Source: DATATV01 sp035551355 (GTDB lineage Bacteria > Actinomycetota > Actinomycetes > Mycobacteriales > Pseudonocardiaceae). Taken from it: a DNA stretch of 64,000 bases. Each line of letters opens with the position of its first letter. The stretch's first letter is position 1. The translations under genes and the position numbers were made by a program. The stretch covers positions 9,198 to 73,197 of the forward strand of contig DASZNF010000085.1 in the NCBI GenBank assembly GCA_035551355.1, written 5' to 3'. Shown piece by piece: positions 25,250 to 33,195 of this stretch. The notes below the pieces were generated by a model. That model was not told the origin of the DNA. It saw nothing but the letters and a program-made list of their open reading frames with translations, and ran no database searches.

Positions 25250-26527
25250 TCATGCCTCGCTGGCGGCGGATTCCGTGGCCGCCTCGGGGGCGGTGTCCGG
25301 CACGTCTTCCTCGCGACCGGGGGTCCGCAGGTTCCACCGCTTGATGACCCAGGTGAACACGAAATAGTAAATCACGGCATAGACCAGACCAATGGGAATC
25401 AGCAACAGCGGCTTGGTCGCGATGCCGTAATTGAGCACATAGTCGATGGCGCCCGCGGAGAAGTTGAATCCGTCGTGAATGCCCAGCCAGTTGACCAGGG
25501 CCAGCGACGAACCGGTGAGCACCGCGTGCACGATGTACAGCGGCCACGCCACGAACATGAACGAGAACTCGATCGGCTCGGTGACACCGGTCAGGAAGGC
25601 GGTCAGCGCGGCGGACAGCATGATGCCGCCGACGACCTTCTTCTGGCTCGGCTTGGCGGTGCGCCAGATGGCCAGCGCGGCGGCGGGCAGGGCGAACATG
25701 AAGATCGGGAAGAAGCCGGTCATGAACGTGCCGGCGGACGGGTCGTGGGCCACGATGAACCGGTTGATGTCACCGGACTGGCCGTGGTAGGTGCCGAAGA
25801 TGAACCAGACCACCGAGTTGACCACGTTGTGCAGGCCGAAGGGCAGCAGCAGCCGGTTGACGATGCCGTAGACGCCACCGCCGATGACCGCGTTGTGCGT
25901 GACGAAGTTGCCGAAGTTGGTCAGGCCCCGGTTGAAGATCGGGAACAGCAGACCGAAGATCACGCCCAGGATGGTCATGGTCAGCGCGGTGACGATCGGC
26001 ACGAACCGCCTGCCGCCGAAGAAGGCCAGGTACGGGGGCAGCTTGATGCGGTGGAACCGCTGCCACAGCATGCCGGTCAGGATGCCGACCACGATGCCGG
26101 CCAGCACGCCGTAGGGCCACTTGCTGGGGTTGCCGTACCAGGTGGCGCCGAAGCCCTCCAGCGAGGTCAGCGGCGCGAACACCTGGATGACCTGGCTGAA
26201 CACCACGTAACCGACCACCGCGGCCAGCGCGGTCGAGCCGTCGGCGCGGCGGGCGAAGCCGATGGCCACACCGACGGCGAAGATCAGCGGCAGGAAGTTG
26301 AACACCGCGCCACCGGCCGCGGCCAGCACGTCGGCGATCTTCGCGGTGGCGTGCCAGCGGCCCAGCATGTCGCTCTGGCCGAGCCGGAGCAGCAGGCCGG
26401 CGGCGGGCAGGGTGGCGATGGGCAGCATCAGACTGCGCCCGATGCGCTGCAGACCGGCCAGCCCCCGGTTTTGCCTCTTTGCTGACCGCTCCGCTGTTGG
26501 CGGTGTGGTGACCTCGGCGGTACTCAT
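25250..26527 (-). CDS. PTS EIIC permease, GlcNAc/glucose family
   Basis: A 425-residue integral membrane EIIC of the glucose/N-acetylglucosamine family with about ten hydrophobic segments. Seen: RIGRSLMLPIATLPAAGLLL at the start, the substrate-site motif TGVTEPIEFSFMFV, and LLLPFGLHNVVN. It imports and phosphorylates the sugar together with the separate EIIB and EIIA encoded across the divergent promoter, as in the Streptomyces NagE2/NagF arrangement. GlcNAc is favoured because a DasR-like regulator and a dre site control it, but glucose is not excluded. GGAGGA lies 7 nt before the ATG, and the start overlaps the regulator's stop. Confidence 0.94.
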   Translation of the reverse strand: MSTAEVTTPPTAERSAKRQNRGLAGLQRIGRSLMLPIATLPAAGLLLRLGQSDMLGRWHATAKIADVLAAAGGAVFNFLPLIFAVGVAIGFARRADGSTALAAVVGYVVFSQVIQVFAPLTSLEGFGATWYGNPSKWPYGVLAGIVVGILTGMLWQRFHRIKLPPYLAFFGGRRFVPIVTALTMTILGVIFGLLFPIFNRGLTNFGNFVTHNAVIGGGVYGIVNRLLLPFGLHNVVNSVVWFIFGTYHGQSGDINRFIVAHDPSAGTFMTGFFPIFMFALPAAALAIWRTAKPSQKKVVGGIMLSAALTAFLTGVTEPIEFSFMFVAWPLYIVHAVLTGSSLALVNWLGIHDGFNFSAGAIDYVLNYGIATKPLLLIPIGLVYAVIYYFVFTWVIKRWNLRTPGREEDVPDTAPEAATESAASEA

Positions 26528-27267
26528 GAATTTCCTCCGGCCGGTTCTAGTTGCATCGAGACCTGGTAGTGGTCGCCCCGGTACCAGGACGTCATGTCCT
26601 CCACCGGCAGTCCCTGCCGGCTGGAGACGCGGCGGAACACCAGCAGCGGCGCGCCCGCGCGCAGGCCGAGCAGCCGGGCGGTCTCCCGGTCGGCGGCCTC
26701 GGCCCACACGGTCTGGGTGGCGTGGTCGAACACCACTCCGGCGCGCTCGGCGAGCTGGATGTACAGCGAGTCGGTGAGGTCGAGATCCAGCAGGCCGGGC
26801 AGCCGGCCGCGGTGGTACCAGCCGCGCTCCACGGCCAGCGGGATGTCGTCGGCGCGGCGCAGCCGGGTCAGCCGGAAGGCGCTCTCGCCCAGTTCGAGGC
26901 CGAGCGCGGCGGCGGTGTCCACCGACGGGATGTCCTCGGCCGCGGCGAGCACCTCGGTGGAGGGCACCCGGCCCCGCTGGCGCATGTCCTGGGTGAACGA
27001 CATCAGATAGAGCCGCAGGTCCATGCGCTGCTGGCGGGTGTAGGTGCCCTTGCCGCGCACGGTGGTGAGCAGGCCGTCGGCGACCAGCCGGGCCACCGCC
27101 GAGCGTACGGTCAGCCGGGACACCCGGTAGCGGGCGGCGAGGTCGCGCTCGGACGGGATCGGCGCGCCCGGCGGCAGGTCCTCGGTGATGAGGGCGCGCA
27201 GGATTTCCCGCAGCTGGACGTGTTTGGGCCGCGGTCCGTCCATGATCGGGCCGCTGATCTGGTTCAT
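26524..27267 (-). CDS. dasR: GntR/HutC-family regulator, DasR-like
   Basis: A 247-residue regulator: an N-terminal winged helix-turn-helix (LREILRALITEDLPPGAPIP, then SERDLAARYRVSRLTVRSAV) and a C-terminal UTRA ligand domain (about 90-240). DasR of streptomycetes binds glucosamine-6-P/GlcNAc-6-P and controls PTS, chitin use and development. The orthology call rests on sequence type, the PTS neighbours and a near-perfect dre operator 37 nt upstream of its start. GGGAGG precedes ATG 27267; Met at 27243 is a less likely start. It is the first gene of the minus-strand operon, so it would autoregulate. Confidence 0.88.
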   Translation of the reverse strand: MNQISGPIMDGPRPKHVQLREILRALITEDLPPGAPIPSERDLAARYRVSRLTVRSAVARLVADGLLTTVRGKGTYTRQQRMDLRLYLMSFTQDMRQRGRVPSTEVLAAAEDIPSVDTAAALGLELGESAFRLTRLRRADDIPLAVERGWYHRGRLPGLLDLDLTDSLYIQLAERAGVVFDHATQTVWAEAADRETARLLGLRAGAPLLVFRRVSSRQGLPVEDMTSWYRGDHYQVSMQLEPAGGNS

Positions 27268-27303
27268 TGAAGACCTCCCGTCGACGGCCCGAGATTGGTA
27301 CGG

Positions 27304-27319
27304 TCCGGTCTAGACCACT
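27304..27319. promoter_or_regulatory. DasR-responsive element (dre)
   Basis: TCCGGTCTAGACCACT matches the 16-bp dre consensus ACTGGTCTAGACCACT at 14 of 16 positions and keeps the central palindrome GGTCTAGACC. It lies in the 124-bp space between the divergent dasR-EIIC-ptsH and EIIB-EIIA operons, so one site could repress both. Confidence 0.88.
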
Positions 27320-27391
27320 TGCGTCGGCGGGGAGCATGCTCCCAAGACGGCAGAAGTGTCAATAGTCACCACAGCGAACAGGAGTTACCGG

Positions 27392-27631
27392 ATGGCGGAT
27401 GAGCGGGCGGCGAAGATCCTCGCCGCGATCGGCGGCGCGGACAACGTCGTCGAGATCGAGCCCTGTATCACCAGGTTGCGGTGCGAACTGGAGGACGGCT
27501 CGCGGGTGGACGAGGCGGCGCTGAAGGCCGTCGGCGCGCACGGCGTGATCCGGGCGGGCACGGTCGTGCAGATCATCGTGGGGCCCGAGGCGGACACCAT
27601 CGCCAGCGACATCGAGGACTTGCTGCCGTGA
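27392..27631 (+). CDS. PTS EIIB, GlcNAc/glucose family
   Basis: A 79-residue free-standing EIIB domain. The phosphorylated Cys is in EPCITRLRCEL. It receives phosphate from EIIA and passes it to the sugar at EIIC. ATG 27392 follows AGGAG with a 7-nt spacer; a longer frame from 27356 lacks this. Its stop overlaps the GTG of the EIIA gene. It is divergent from the dasR-EIIC operon, and both are controlled by the dre site. Confidence 0.94.
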   Translation: MADERAAKILAAIGGADNVVEIEPCITRLRCELEDGSRVDEAALKAVGAHGVIRAGTVVQIIVGPEADTIASDIEDLLP

Positions 27632-28089
27632 GCCTGCGGGTGACCAGCCCGGTGGCCGGGGCGGTGGTCGAGCTGACCGAGGTGCCCGACCCGGTGTTCG
27701 CCGAGGCCATGGTCGGTCCCGGCCTCGCGGTGCGGCCCGACGAGGCGGACGCCGAGGTGGACGCGGTGGCACCGGTTTCGGGCACGGTGGCCACGCTGCA
27801 TCCGCACGCGTTCGTGGTGGCCACCGAGGCCGGGCCCGCGGTGCTGGTGCACCTGGGTATCGATACGGTCAAGATGAAGGGCGAGGGATTCACCCTGCAC
27901 GTGGCCAAGGGTGATCGGGTGGCCGAAGGCCAGCCGGTGATCGCCTGGAACCCCCGTGCGGTGCGGGCGGCCGGGTATGCCACCATCTGCCCGGTGATCG
28001 CGCTGGACGCGAGCGCCGAGGCGCTCACCGCGCGGCATTCGCCGGGCGCGGTGCAACCGGGTGAGTCCTTGTTCGAGTGGGTTTCCTGA
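27628..28089 (+). CDS. crr: PTS EIIA, glucose/Crr family
   Basis: A 153-residue EIIA of the glucose family. The active His lies in AVLVHLGIDTVKMKG, with the second conserved His in LHPHAFVV. It accepts phosphate from HPr and donates it to EIIB. In other bacteria this protein also mediates carbon-catabolite signalling; whether that holds here is unknown. GTG 27628 overlaps the EIIB stop. A strong hairpin directly after the stop ends the operon. Confidence 0.94.
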   Translation: MSLRVTSPVAGAVVELTEVPDPVFAEAMVGPGLAVRPDEADAEVDAVAPVSGTVATLHPHAFVVATEAGPAVLVHLGIDTVKMKGEGFTLHVAKGDRVAEGQPVIAWNPRAVRAAGYATICPVIALDASAEALTARHSPGAVQPGESLFEWVS

Positions 28090-28092
28090 GCC

Positions 28093-28132
28093 GCGGACTG
28101 TCCCGGGGCGGGCGCGGTCCGGGACAGTCCGC
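28093..28132 (+). terminator. Terminator after the EIIA gene
   Basis: A perfect 14-bp stem GCGGACTGTCCCGG/CCGGGACAGTCCGC with a 12-nt loop, starting 3 nt after the stop. Confidence 0.85.
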
Positions 28133-28172
28133 ACCGATCGGGTCGATCCGGCCGGTGTCGATCCGGCTCGTA

Positions 28173-28227
28173 TCGGTGGTTCTTGTGTCGGTGGGGCCCG
28201 TGTCGGTGGTTCTTGTGTCGGTGGGGC
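28173..28227 (+). repeat. 30-bp tandem repeat upstream of the cupin gene
   Basis: Two identical 25-bp copies (28173-28197 and 28203-28227) with a period of 30 bp, built from the motif TCGGTGG-TTCTTGTG-TCGGTGGGGC. They end 16 nt before the cupin ATG, so they occupy the position of its ribosome binding site or promoter. No Shine-Dalgarno is obvious there. Confidence 0.8.
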
Positions 28228-28243
28228 GGAATATGGTGCGGGA

Positions 28244-28723
28244 ATGTCGTATCCCGAACCGGGTTACCACGGCGAGGGCGGCGAGCGCAGTGCCGTCTTC
28301 CGTCCGGTGGACACCGCGCCGAACCTGATCGCGAAGTCCGGCAACACCAACGGCTACCTGGCCACCGGGGCCGGCACGAAGGGCCAGTTCGGCCTGTACC
28401 GGCTGGACATGAAACCCCATTGCGGTGGGCCGAAGCCGCATTTTCACCGGACCATCGGAGAATCGTTCTTCATCCTGTCCGGCACGGTCGCGCTGTACAA
28501 CGGGGACGAGTGGATTGACGCGACCGCGGGCGATTTCCTGTACGTCCCGGAAGGCGGCATCCACGCCTTCGGCAACGAGTCCGACGCGGACGCGTCCATG
28601 CTCCTGCTGTTCACGCCCGGTGCGCCCCGGGAGGACTATTTCGAGCGGGTCGGCACGGTCGCGGGGATGACCGAGGACGAACGAGCCGAGTTCTTCCGGC
28701 ACCACGACACCTACTGGCTCTGA
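28244..28723 (+). CDS. Cupin domain protein
   Basis: A 159-residue single-domain cupin. Seen: cupin motif 1 HFHRTIGESFFILSG (metal-ligand His/His/Glu) and motif 2 PEGGIHAFGNES. The beta-barrel probably binds a metal; enzymatic (isomerase/dioxygenase) or ligand-binding roles are both possible. It is monocistronic, preceded by the terminator of the PTS operon and the tandem repeats. The frame remains open upstream into the repeats, but ATG 28244 gives the natural domain start. Confidence 0.85.
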   Translation: MSYPEPGYHGEGGERSAVFRPVDTAPNLIAKSGNTNGYLATGAGTKGQFGLYRLDMKPHCGGPKPHFHRTIGESFFILSGTVALYNGDEWIDATAGDFLYVPEGGIHAFGNESDADASMLLLFTPGAPREDYFERVGTVAGMTEDERAEFFRHHDTYWL

Positions 28724-28864
28724 GCCTGCTCCGCCGGGCCCGTCCCGATCGCTGTCAGCGGAATTTCCCCCGGAAACGCCAACTCGGGCTACGGGAAGGG
28801 TCGACACAAGAAATTCGGCACGCGCGTCCGTCGATTTTCCTTCGTCACTGTGCATTGTGGACGC

Positions 28865-29686
28865 ATGACGGAAATCTTGATGTTCGGAATGGTCGGGGCG
28901 CTCGCCGGATTCCTCGGGCGCCGATGGATCGGTCGACTGCGCCGCGGCGCGGTGTTCGGGCCGCCGTGGCTGGAGCTGGTGTCGGCCGGGGCGGCCGCGC
29001 TGCTCGGCTGGCGGCTGGTGCGCGGGCTGCTGCCGGGGTGGTGGCTGCCGGTGCCGCTGGTGCTGGGCTGGCTCGGCGTGCCGCTGGCCGCGGTCGACCT
29101 GGCCCGAAGACGCCTGCCCGACGCCCTCACCCTCGCCGCCTACCCACTGCTGGGCACCGCCCTGGCCATCGCCGCCCTCGGACCACCCGGCGGCCCGCTC
29201 GCCCTCCGTGCCACGGTGGGCCTGCTCGTGTTCGGCGGCGCGCACGCACTGGTGCACCGGCTGGCTCCGGGTGGGCTGGGCGCGGGGGACGTGAAGCTGT
29301 CCGGCAGCCTCGGCGCGGTGCTCGGCGCACTGGGCTGGCCCGCGCTGTTACTGGCCCCGCTGGGCGCGTCGGCCGGCACCCTCGCACTCGCCCTGGCCAC
29401 CGCCGCCTGGGCCAGTGCGCGCGGACCGGCGCCGACCGCCGATGCCTGTCGCGCGCCGGACCGCCTGGCGCCGACCGTTGGTGCCCGGGCATTGCCGGCC
29501 GGTCTCGCCCTGGCCACCAGCACCTGGGCCGCTCCACCCGAGTCAGCCGTGACCGCCGGTGCTCGGGCCGCGCCTCGCCGCCGGGCCTCGGCCCTCCGCG
29601 CCCGGGCCGTCCCCCACGGTCCCGGCCTGCTGCTGGCCACCTGGTTGCTCGCCGCGTTCCCGGCCATCGGCCTTCGGCCCGGTTAA
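28865..29686 (+). CDS. Prepilin peptidase (A24), lacking the methylation domain
   Basis: A 273-residue integral membrane aspartic peptidase of type IV prepilin/TadV-like type. The catalytic Asp residues are in DLARRRLPDALTL and GLGAGDVKLSG. There is no N-terminal Cys-rich methyltransferase domain, as in other actinobacteria (compare the aro-linked prepilin peptidase of Mycobacterium). Before the last segment (HGPGLLLATWLLAAFPAIG) sits an Ala/Pro/Arg-rich stretch of about 60 residues that looks like a degraded repeat of the preceding helix (LALALATAAWA, then GLALATSTWA). No pilin genes are in the window. Confidence 0.88.
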   Translation: MTEILMFGMVGALAGFLGRRWIGRLRRGAVFGPPWLELVSAGAAALLGWRLVRGLLPGWWLPVPLVLGWLGVPLAAVDLARRRLPDALTLAAYPLLGTALAIAALGPPGGPLALRATVGLLVFGGAHALVHRLAPGGLGAGDVKLSGSLGAVLGALGWPALLLAPLGASAGTLALALATAAWASARGPAPTADACRAPDRLAPTVGARALPAGLALATSTWAAPPESAVTAGARAAPRRRASALRARAVPHGPGLLLATWLLAAFPAIGLRPG

Positions 29687-29718
29687 CCGCCCGTCACCAG
29701 CCATGGGAGGATCGTCGG

Positions 29719-30906
29719 GTGTTGCGCTGGATAACCGCCGGAGAGTCACACGGCCCCGCGCTGGTCGCGATCCTCGAGGGGCTGCCGGCCGGTGTGCGGG
29801 TCACCACCTCGGACGTCGCCGCCCAGTTGGCCCGTCGCCGCCTCGGCTACGGCCGCGGCGCGCGGATGAAGTTCGAGGCCGACGAGGTCGAGTTCATCGG
29901 CGGCGTGCGCCACGGTGTCACGCTCGGTGGTCCGGTCGCTGTCCGGGTCGGCAACACGGAGTGGCCGAAGTGGGAGAAGGTGATGGCGCCGGACCCGGTC
30001 GACGAGCAGGAGCTGGCCGAGTTGGCCCGCAACGCCCCGCTCACCCGGCCCCGCCCGGGCCACGCCGACCTGCCCGGCATGCTCAAGTACGGCTTCGACG
30101 ACGCTCGCCCCGTGCTGGAGCGGGCCAGCGCCCGGGAGACCGCGGCGCGCACCGCGCTGGGCACGGTGGCCCGCGGCTTCCTGCGCCAGGTGCTCGACGT
30201 CGAGGTGATCAGCCATGTGGTGGCGCTGGGCCGCGTCCAGGCCGACAAGCCGGACCTGCCCGGCCCGCACGACCTGGAACTGATCGACGCCAGCCCGGTC
30301 CGCGCCTTTCACCCCTCGGCGACCGAGGCGATGGTCGCCGAGGTGGACGCCGCCCGCAAGGAGGGCGACACGCTCGGCGGTGTGGTCGAGGTCGTGGTGC
30401 ACGGGCTGCCGCCCGGGCTCGGCTCGCACGTGCACTGGGACCGCCGCCTGGACTCCCGGCTGGCCGCGGCCATGATGGGTATCCAGGCCATCAAGGGCGT
30501 GGAGATCGGCGACGGATTCGACGTGGCCCGCGCCCGGGGCAGCGAGGCGCACGACCAGATCGACCCGGCCGAGGGCGCCAAGGGCGTCACCCGGCGGTCC
30601 AACCGCGCCGGCGGACTTGAGGGCGGCATCACCAACGGCGAGCCCTTGCGCGTGCACGCCGCGATGAAGCCGATCTCCACCGTGCCCCGCGCACTGTCCA
30701 CTGTGGACATGGCGACCGGGGAGAGCGCGGTGGCCATCAACCAGCGCTCCGACGTCTGCGCGGTGCCCGCGGCGGGCGTGGTGGCCGAGGCCATGGTGGC
30801 GCTGGTGCTGGCCGACGTCGCGCTGGAGAAGTTCGGCGGCGACTCGGTGCCGGAAACCCGGCGCAACGTCGAGTCCTACCTGGCCGCGGTGGAGGATCGC
30901 TGGTGA
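29719..30906 (+). CDS. aroC: Chorismate synthase
   Basis: A 395-residue FMN-dependent enzyme converting EPSP to chorismate. Seen: GESHGPALVAILEGLPAG at the N-terminus, RRLGYGRGARM, RPGHADLPG, a conserved RSSARETAxR-type segment here as RASARETAARTA, and the C-terminal QRSDVCAVPAAGVVAEAM. The GTG start is the first in-frame codon that keeps the LRWITAGESHG N-terminus. It is first in the aroC-aroK-aroB-aroQ operon, and its TGA overlaps the aroK ATG by one base. Confidence 0.98.
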   Translation: MLRWITAGESHGPALVAILEGLPAGVRVTTSDVAAQLARRRLGYGRGARMKFEADEVEFIGGVRHGVTLGGPVAVRVGNTEWPKWEKVMAPDPVDEQELAELARNAPLTRPRPGHADLPGMLKYGFDDARPVLERASARETAARTALGTVARGFLRQVLDVEVISHVVALGRVQADKPDLPGPHDLELIDASPVRAFHPSATEAMVAEVDAARKEGDTLGGVVEVVVHGLPPGLGSHVHWDRRLDSRLAAAMMGIQAIKGVEIGDGFDVARARGSEAHDQIDPAEGAKGVTRRSNRAGGLEGGITNGEPLRVHAAMKPISTVPRALSTVDMATGESAVAINQRSDVCAVPAAGVVAEAMVALVLADVALEKFGGDSVPETRRNVESYLAAVEDRW

Positions 30907-31454
30907 TGAGCAAGCCCACCAATTCCGGCGACGGCGTCACCCGGCCGCGGGCGGTGGTCATCGGGCCGCCGGGCGCGGGCAAGTCCACCGTCGGCATGCT
31001 GCTGGCGCAGCTGCTGGACGTCACCTTCCGGGATGTCGACGCGGACATCGTCCGCGCCGTGGGCCGCCCCATCGCCGACATCTTCACCAGCGACGGCGAG
31101 ACGGTGTTCCGGGAGCTGGAGGAACAGCACACCGCGGCCGCGCTGACCGACCACGAAGGCGTGCTCGCGCTGGGCGGGGGCGCCATCCTCTCCGCCCGCA
31201 CCCGGGCCCTGCTGGCCGAGCACACCGTGGTCTTCCTCAACGTCGGGCTGGCCGAGGGCGTCAAGCGCACCGGGCTGTCCACCGCCCGCCCGCTGCTGGC
31301 CGGGGTCAACCCGCGGGCCACCTTCAAGGCCCTGCTCGACGCCCGGCTGCCGCTCTACCGCGAGGTCGCGGTCGTCGAGGTGAACACCGACGAGCGCACC
31401 CCCGCCGAACTGGCCGACGACATCCTCGGCCGGTTGCGCGCGCACGCCCACTGA
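30906..31454 (+). CDS. aroK: Shikimate kinase
   Basis: A 182-residue P-loop kinase phosphorylating shikimate at O3. Seen: Walker A GPPGAGKST, DVDADIVRAVG (shikimate-binding Asp), the substrate-binding Arg in FRELEE, LGGGAILS and the lid region with RPLL. The start is ATG 30906 in the TGATG overlap with aroC; GTG 30903 is one codon upstream. A 12-15 residue N-terminal extension precedes the fold. Confidence 0.96.
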   Translation: MSKPTNSGDGVTRPRAVVIGPPGAGKSTVGMLLAQLLDVTFRDVDADIVRAVGRPIADIFTSDGETVFRELEEQHTAAALTDHEGVLALGGGAILSARTRALLAEHTVVFLNVGLAEGVKRTGLSTARPLLAGVNPRATFKALLDARLPLYREVAVVEVNTDERTPAELADDILGRLRAHAH

Positions 31455-31482
31455 ACCCCACGTACGGAGCGAGGCAACAACC

Positions 31483-32586
31483 ATGGCCGATCCAGTCCGC
31501 ATCTCGGTCGGCGCGGACGACCCCTACCCGGTGGTCATCGGTCGCGGGCTGCTCACCGAGCTCACCGACGCCGTGCGGGACGCCTCCAGCGTGGCCGTCA
31601 TCCATCCGCCCACGCTCACCGAGACCGCCGAAACCGTGCGCGACGAGTTCGAAGCGGCCGGGCTGGAAGCCAACCGTATCGAGATCCCGGACGCCGAGGA
31701 CGGCAAGGCGCTGTCCGTGGCCGGGTTCTGCTGGGACGTGCTGGGCCGGATCGGCCTGGACCGCTCCGGCGTCATCGTCGGCCTCGGCGGTGGCGCGGTC
31801 ACCGACCTGGCCGGGTTCGTGGCCGGCACCTGGCTGCGCGGGGTCCGGGTCGTGCAGGTGCCGACGACCCTGCTGGGCATGGTGGACGCCGCGGTCGGCG
31901 GCAAGACCGGGATCAACACCGAGGCGGGCAAGAACCTGGTCGGCGTTTTCCACGAGCCGTCCGCCGTCCTGGTCGACCTGGCGACGCTGGAATCGTTGCC
32001 GCGCAACGAACTCGTGGCTGGCATGGCCGAGGTGGTCAAGGCCGGGTTCATCGCCGACCCCCGCATTCTCGAACTCCTCGAGGCCGATCCGGAGGCCGCG
32101 CTGGACCCCTCCGGCGAGGTGATCGGGGAACTGGTCCGCCGGGCCATCCGGATCAAGGCCGACGTGGTCTCGGCCGATCTGCGCGAGGCGGGACTGCGTG
32201 AGGTGCTCAACTACGGCCACACCCTCGGCCACGCCATCGAACGCCGGGAACGCTACCGCTGGCGGCACGGCGCGGCGGTCAGCGTCGGCCTGGTGTTCGC
32301 CGCCGAACTGGCCCGGCTCACCGGCCGCCTCGACGACGCCACGGCGGCCCGGCACCGCGACGTGCTGGCCGCCATCGGCCTGCCCACCAGCTACGATCCG
32401 GACGCCCTGCCGCAGCTGCTGGACGGCATGCGCAGCGACAAGAAGACCCGGGCCGGGGTGCTGCGGTTCGTCGTGCTCGACGGGCTGGCCAAGCCGGGCC
32501 GGCTGGAGGGCCCGGACCCGAGCCTGCTGGCCGCCGCCTACTCCGCGGTCGCCGGGGCTGCCACGGACGGAGGCGTGCTGCTGTGA
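31483..32586 (+). CDS. aroB: 3-dehydroquinate synthase
   Basis: A 367-residue NAD- and zinc-dependent enzyme making 3-dehydroquinate from DAHP. Seen: GLGGGAVTDLAGFVAGTWLRG (in part GGGAVTDLAGFVA), PTTLLGMVDAAVGGKTGIN as the substrate loop, and the zinc ligands Glu in MAEVVKAG, His in NYGHTLGHAIE and a further His in WRHGAAVSVG. Length is standard. The aroQ GTG overlaps its stop. Confidence 0.98.
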   Translation: MADPVRISVGADDPYPVVIGRGLLTELTDAVRDASSVAVIHPPTLTETAETVRDEFEAAGLEANRIEIPDAEDGKALSVAGFCWDVLGRIGLDRSGVIVGLGGGAVTDLAGFVAGTWLRGVRVVQVPTTLLGMVDAAVGGKTGINTEAGKNLVGVFHEPSAVLVDLATLESLPRNELVAGMAEVVKAGFIADPRILELLEADPEAALDPSGEVIGELVRRAIRIKADVVSADLREAGLREVLNYGHTLGHAIERRERYRWRHGAAVSVGLVFAAELARLTGRLDDATAARHRDVLAAIGLPTSYDPDALPQLLDGMRSDKKTRAGVLRFVVLDGLAKPGRLEGPDPSLLAAAYSAVAGAATDGGVLL

Positions 32587-33020
32587 AACTGCTCGTGCTC
32601 AACGGGCCCAACCTCGGCCGGCTGGGCAAGCGCGAACCGGCCATCTACGGCAGCACCACCCACGACGACCTGGTCGAACTGTGTCAGAAGACCGGGTTCG
32701 AGCTGGGCGTGCAGGTCGAGGTGCGGCAGACCGACACCGAGGGCGAGATGATCGGCTGGCTGCACGAGGCCGCCGACCGGCACTGGCCGGTGGTGCTCAA
32801 CGCCGGCGCCTGGACGCACTACTCGATCGCGGTGCGCGACGCCTGCGCCTCACTGACCGCCCCGCTGATCGAGCTGCACATCTCCAATGTGCACACCCGC
32901 GAGGAGTTCCGGCACCACAGCGTGCTGTCCGAGGTTGCCACCGGGGTGATCATCGGCCTCGGCGTGGACGGCTACCCGCTGGCGCTGCGCTGGCTGGCCG
33001 CACACGCCACGGATTCGTAA
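32583..33020 (+). CDS. aroQ: 3-dehydroquinate dehydratase, type II
   Basis: A 145-residue dodecameric type II dehydroquinase. Seen: LVLNGPNLGRLGKREPAIYG with the active-site Arg/Tyr loop, QTDTEGEMIGWLHEA, LNAGAWTHYSIA, and ELHISNVHTREEFRHHS with the catalytic His. It closes the aro operon. Confidence 0.97.
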   Translation: MKLLVLNGPNLGRLGKREPAIYGSTTHDDLVELCQKTGFELGVQVEVRQTDTEGEMIGWLHEAADRHWPVVLNAGAWTHYSIAVRDACASLTAPLIELHISNVHTREEFRHHSVLSEVATGVIIGLGVDGYPLALRWLAAHATDS

Positions 33021-33121
33021 TCTTCCGAAATCACAAGGGCTTTCTCGGGACAATTGCCGTCGAATTCACCGTCCGGGCGACTCGACCGGGCGTAGTGCCC
33101 CATGTGGGTGATGAACTTTCG

Positions 33122-33175
33122 TAGACTGAGCCGAACGTCGACACCGCGACGTTGACACGATCGGGGACGTCGACA
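33122..33175 (+). promoter_or_regulatory. Promoter region with three ACGTYGACA repeats
   Basis: TAGACT (33122-33127) is a -10-like element for the lipoprotein gene. Directly downstream ACGTYGACA occurs three times (from 33135, 33149 and 33167), twice with the GTCGAC palindrome. Binding of a regulator or a second start site is possible; no known factor is recognised. Confidence 0.35.
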
Positions 33176-33195
33176 TCTTGGGGAGGTCTTCCCGC

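Noticed and set aside
28025..29257. 410-codon minus-strand ORF with Thr-Asp-rich repeats over the cupin region
   Set aside because: The repeats come from the 30-bp tandem DNA repeat read backwards; the plus-strand cupin has clear motifs and coding bias.
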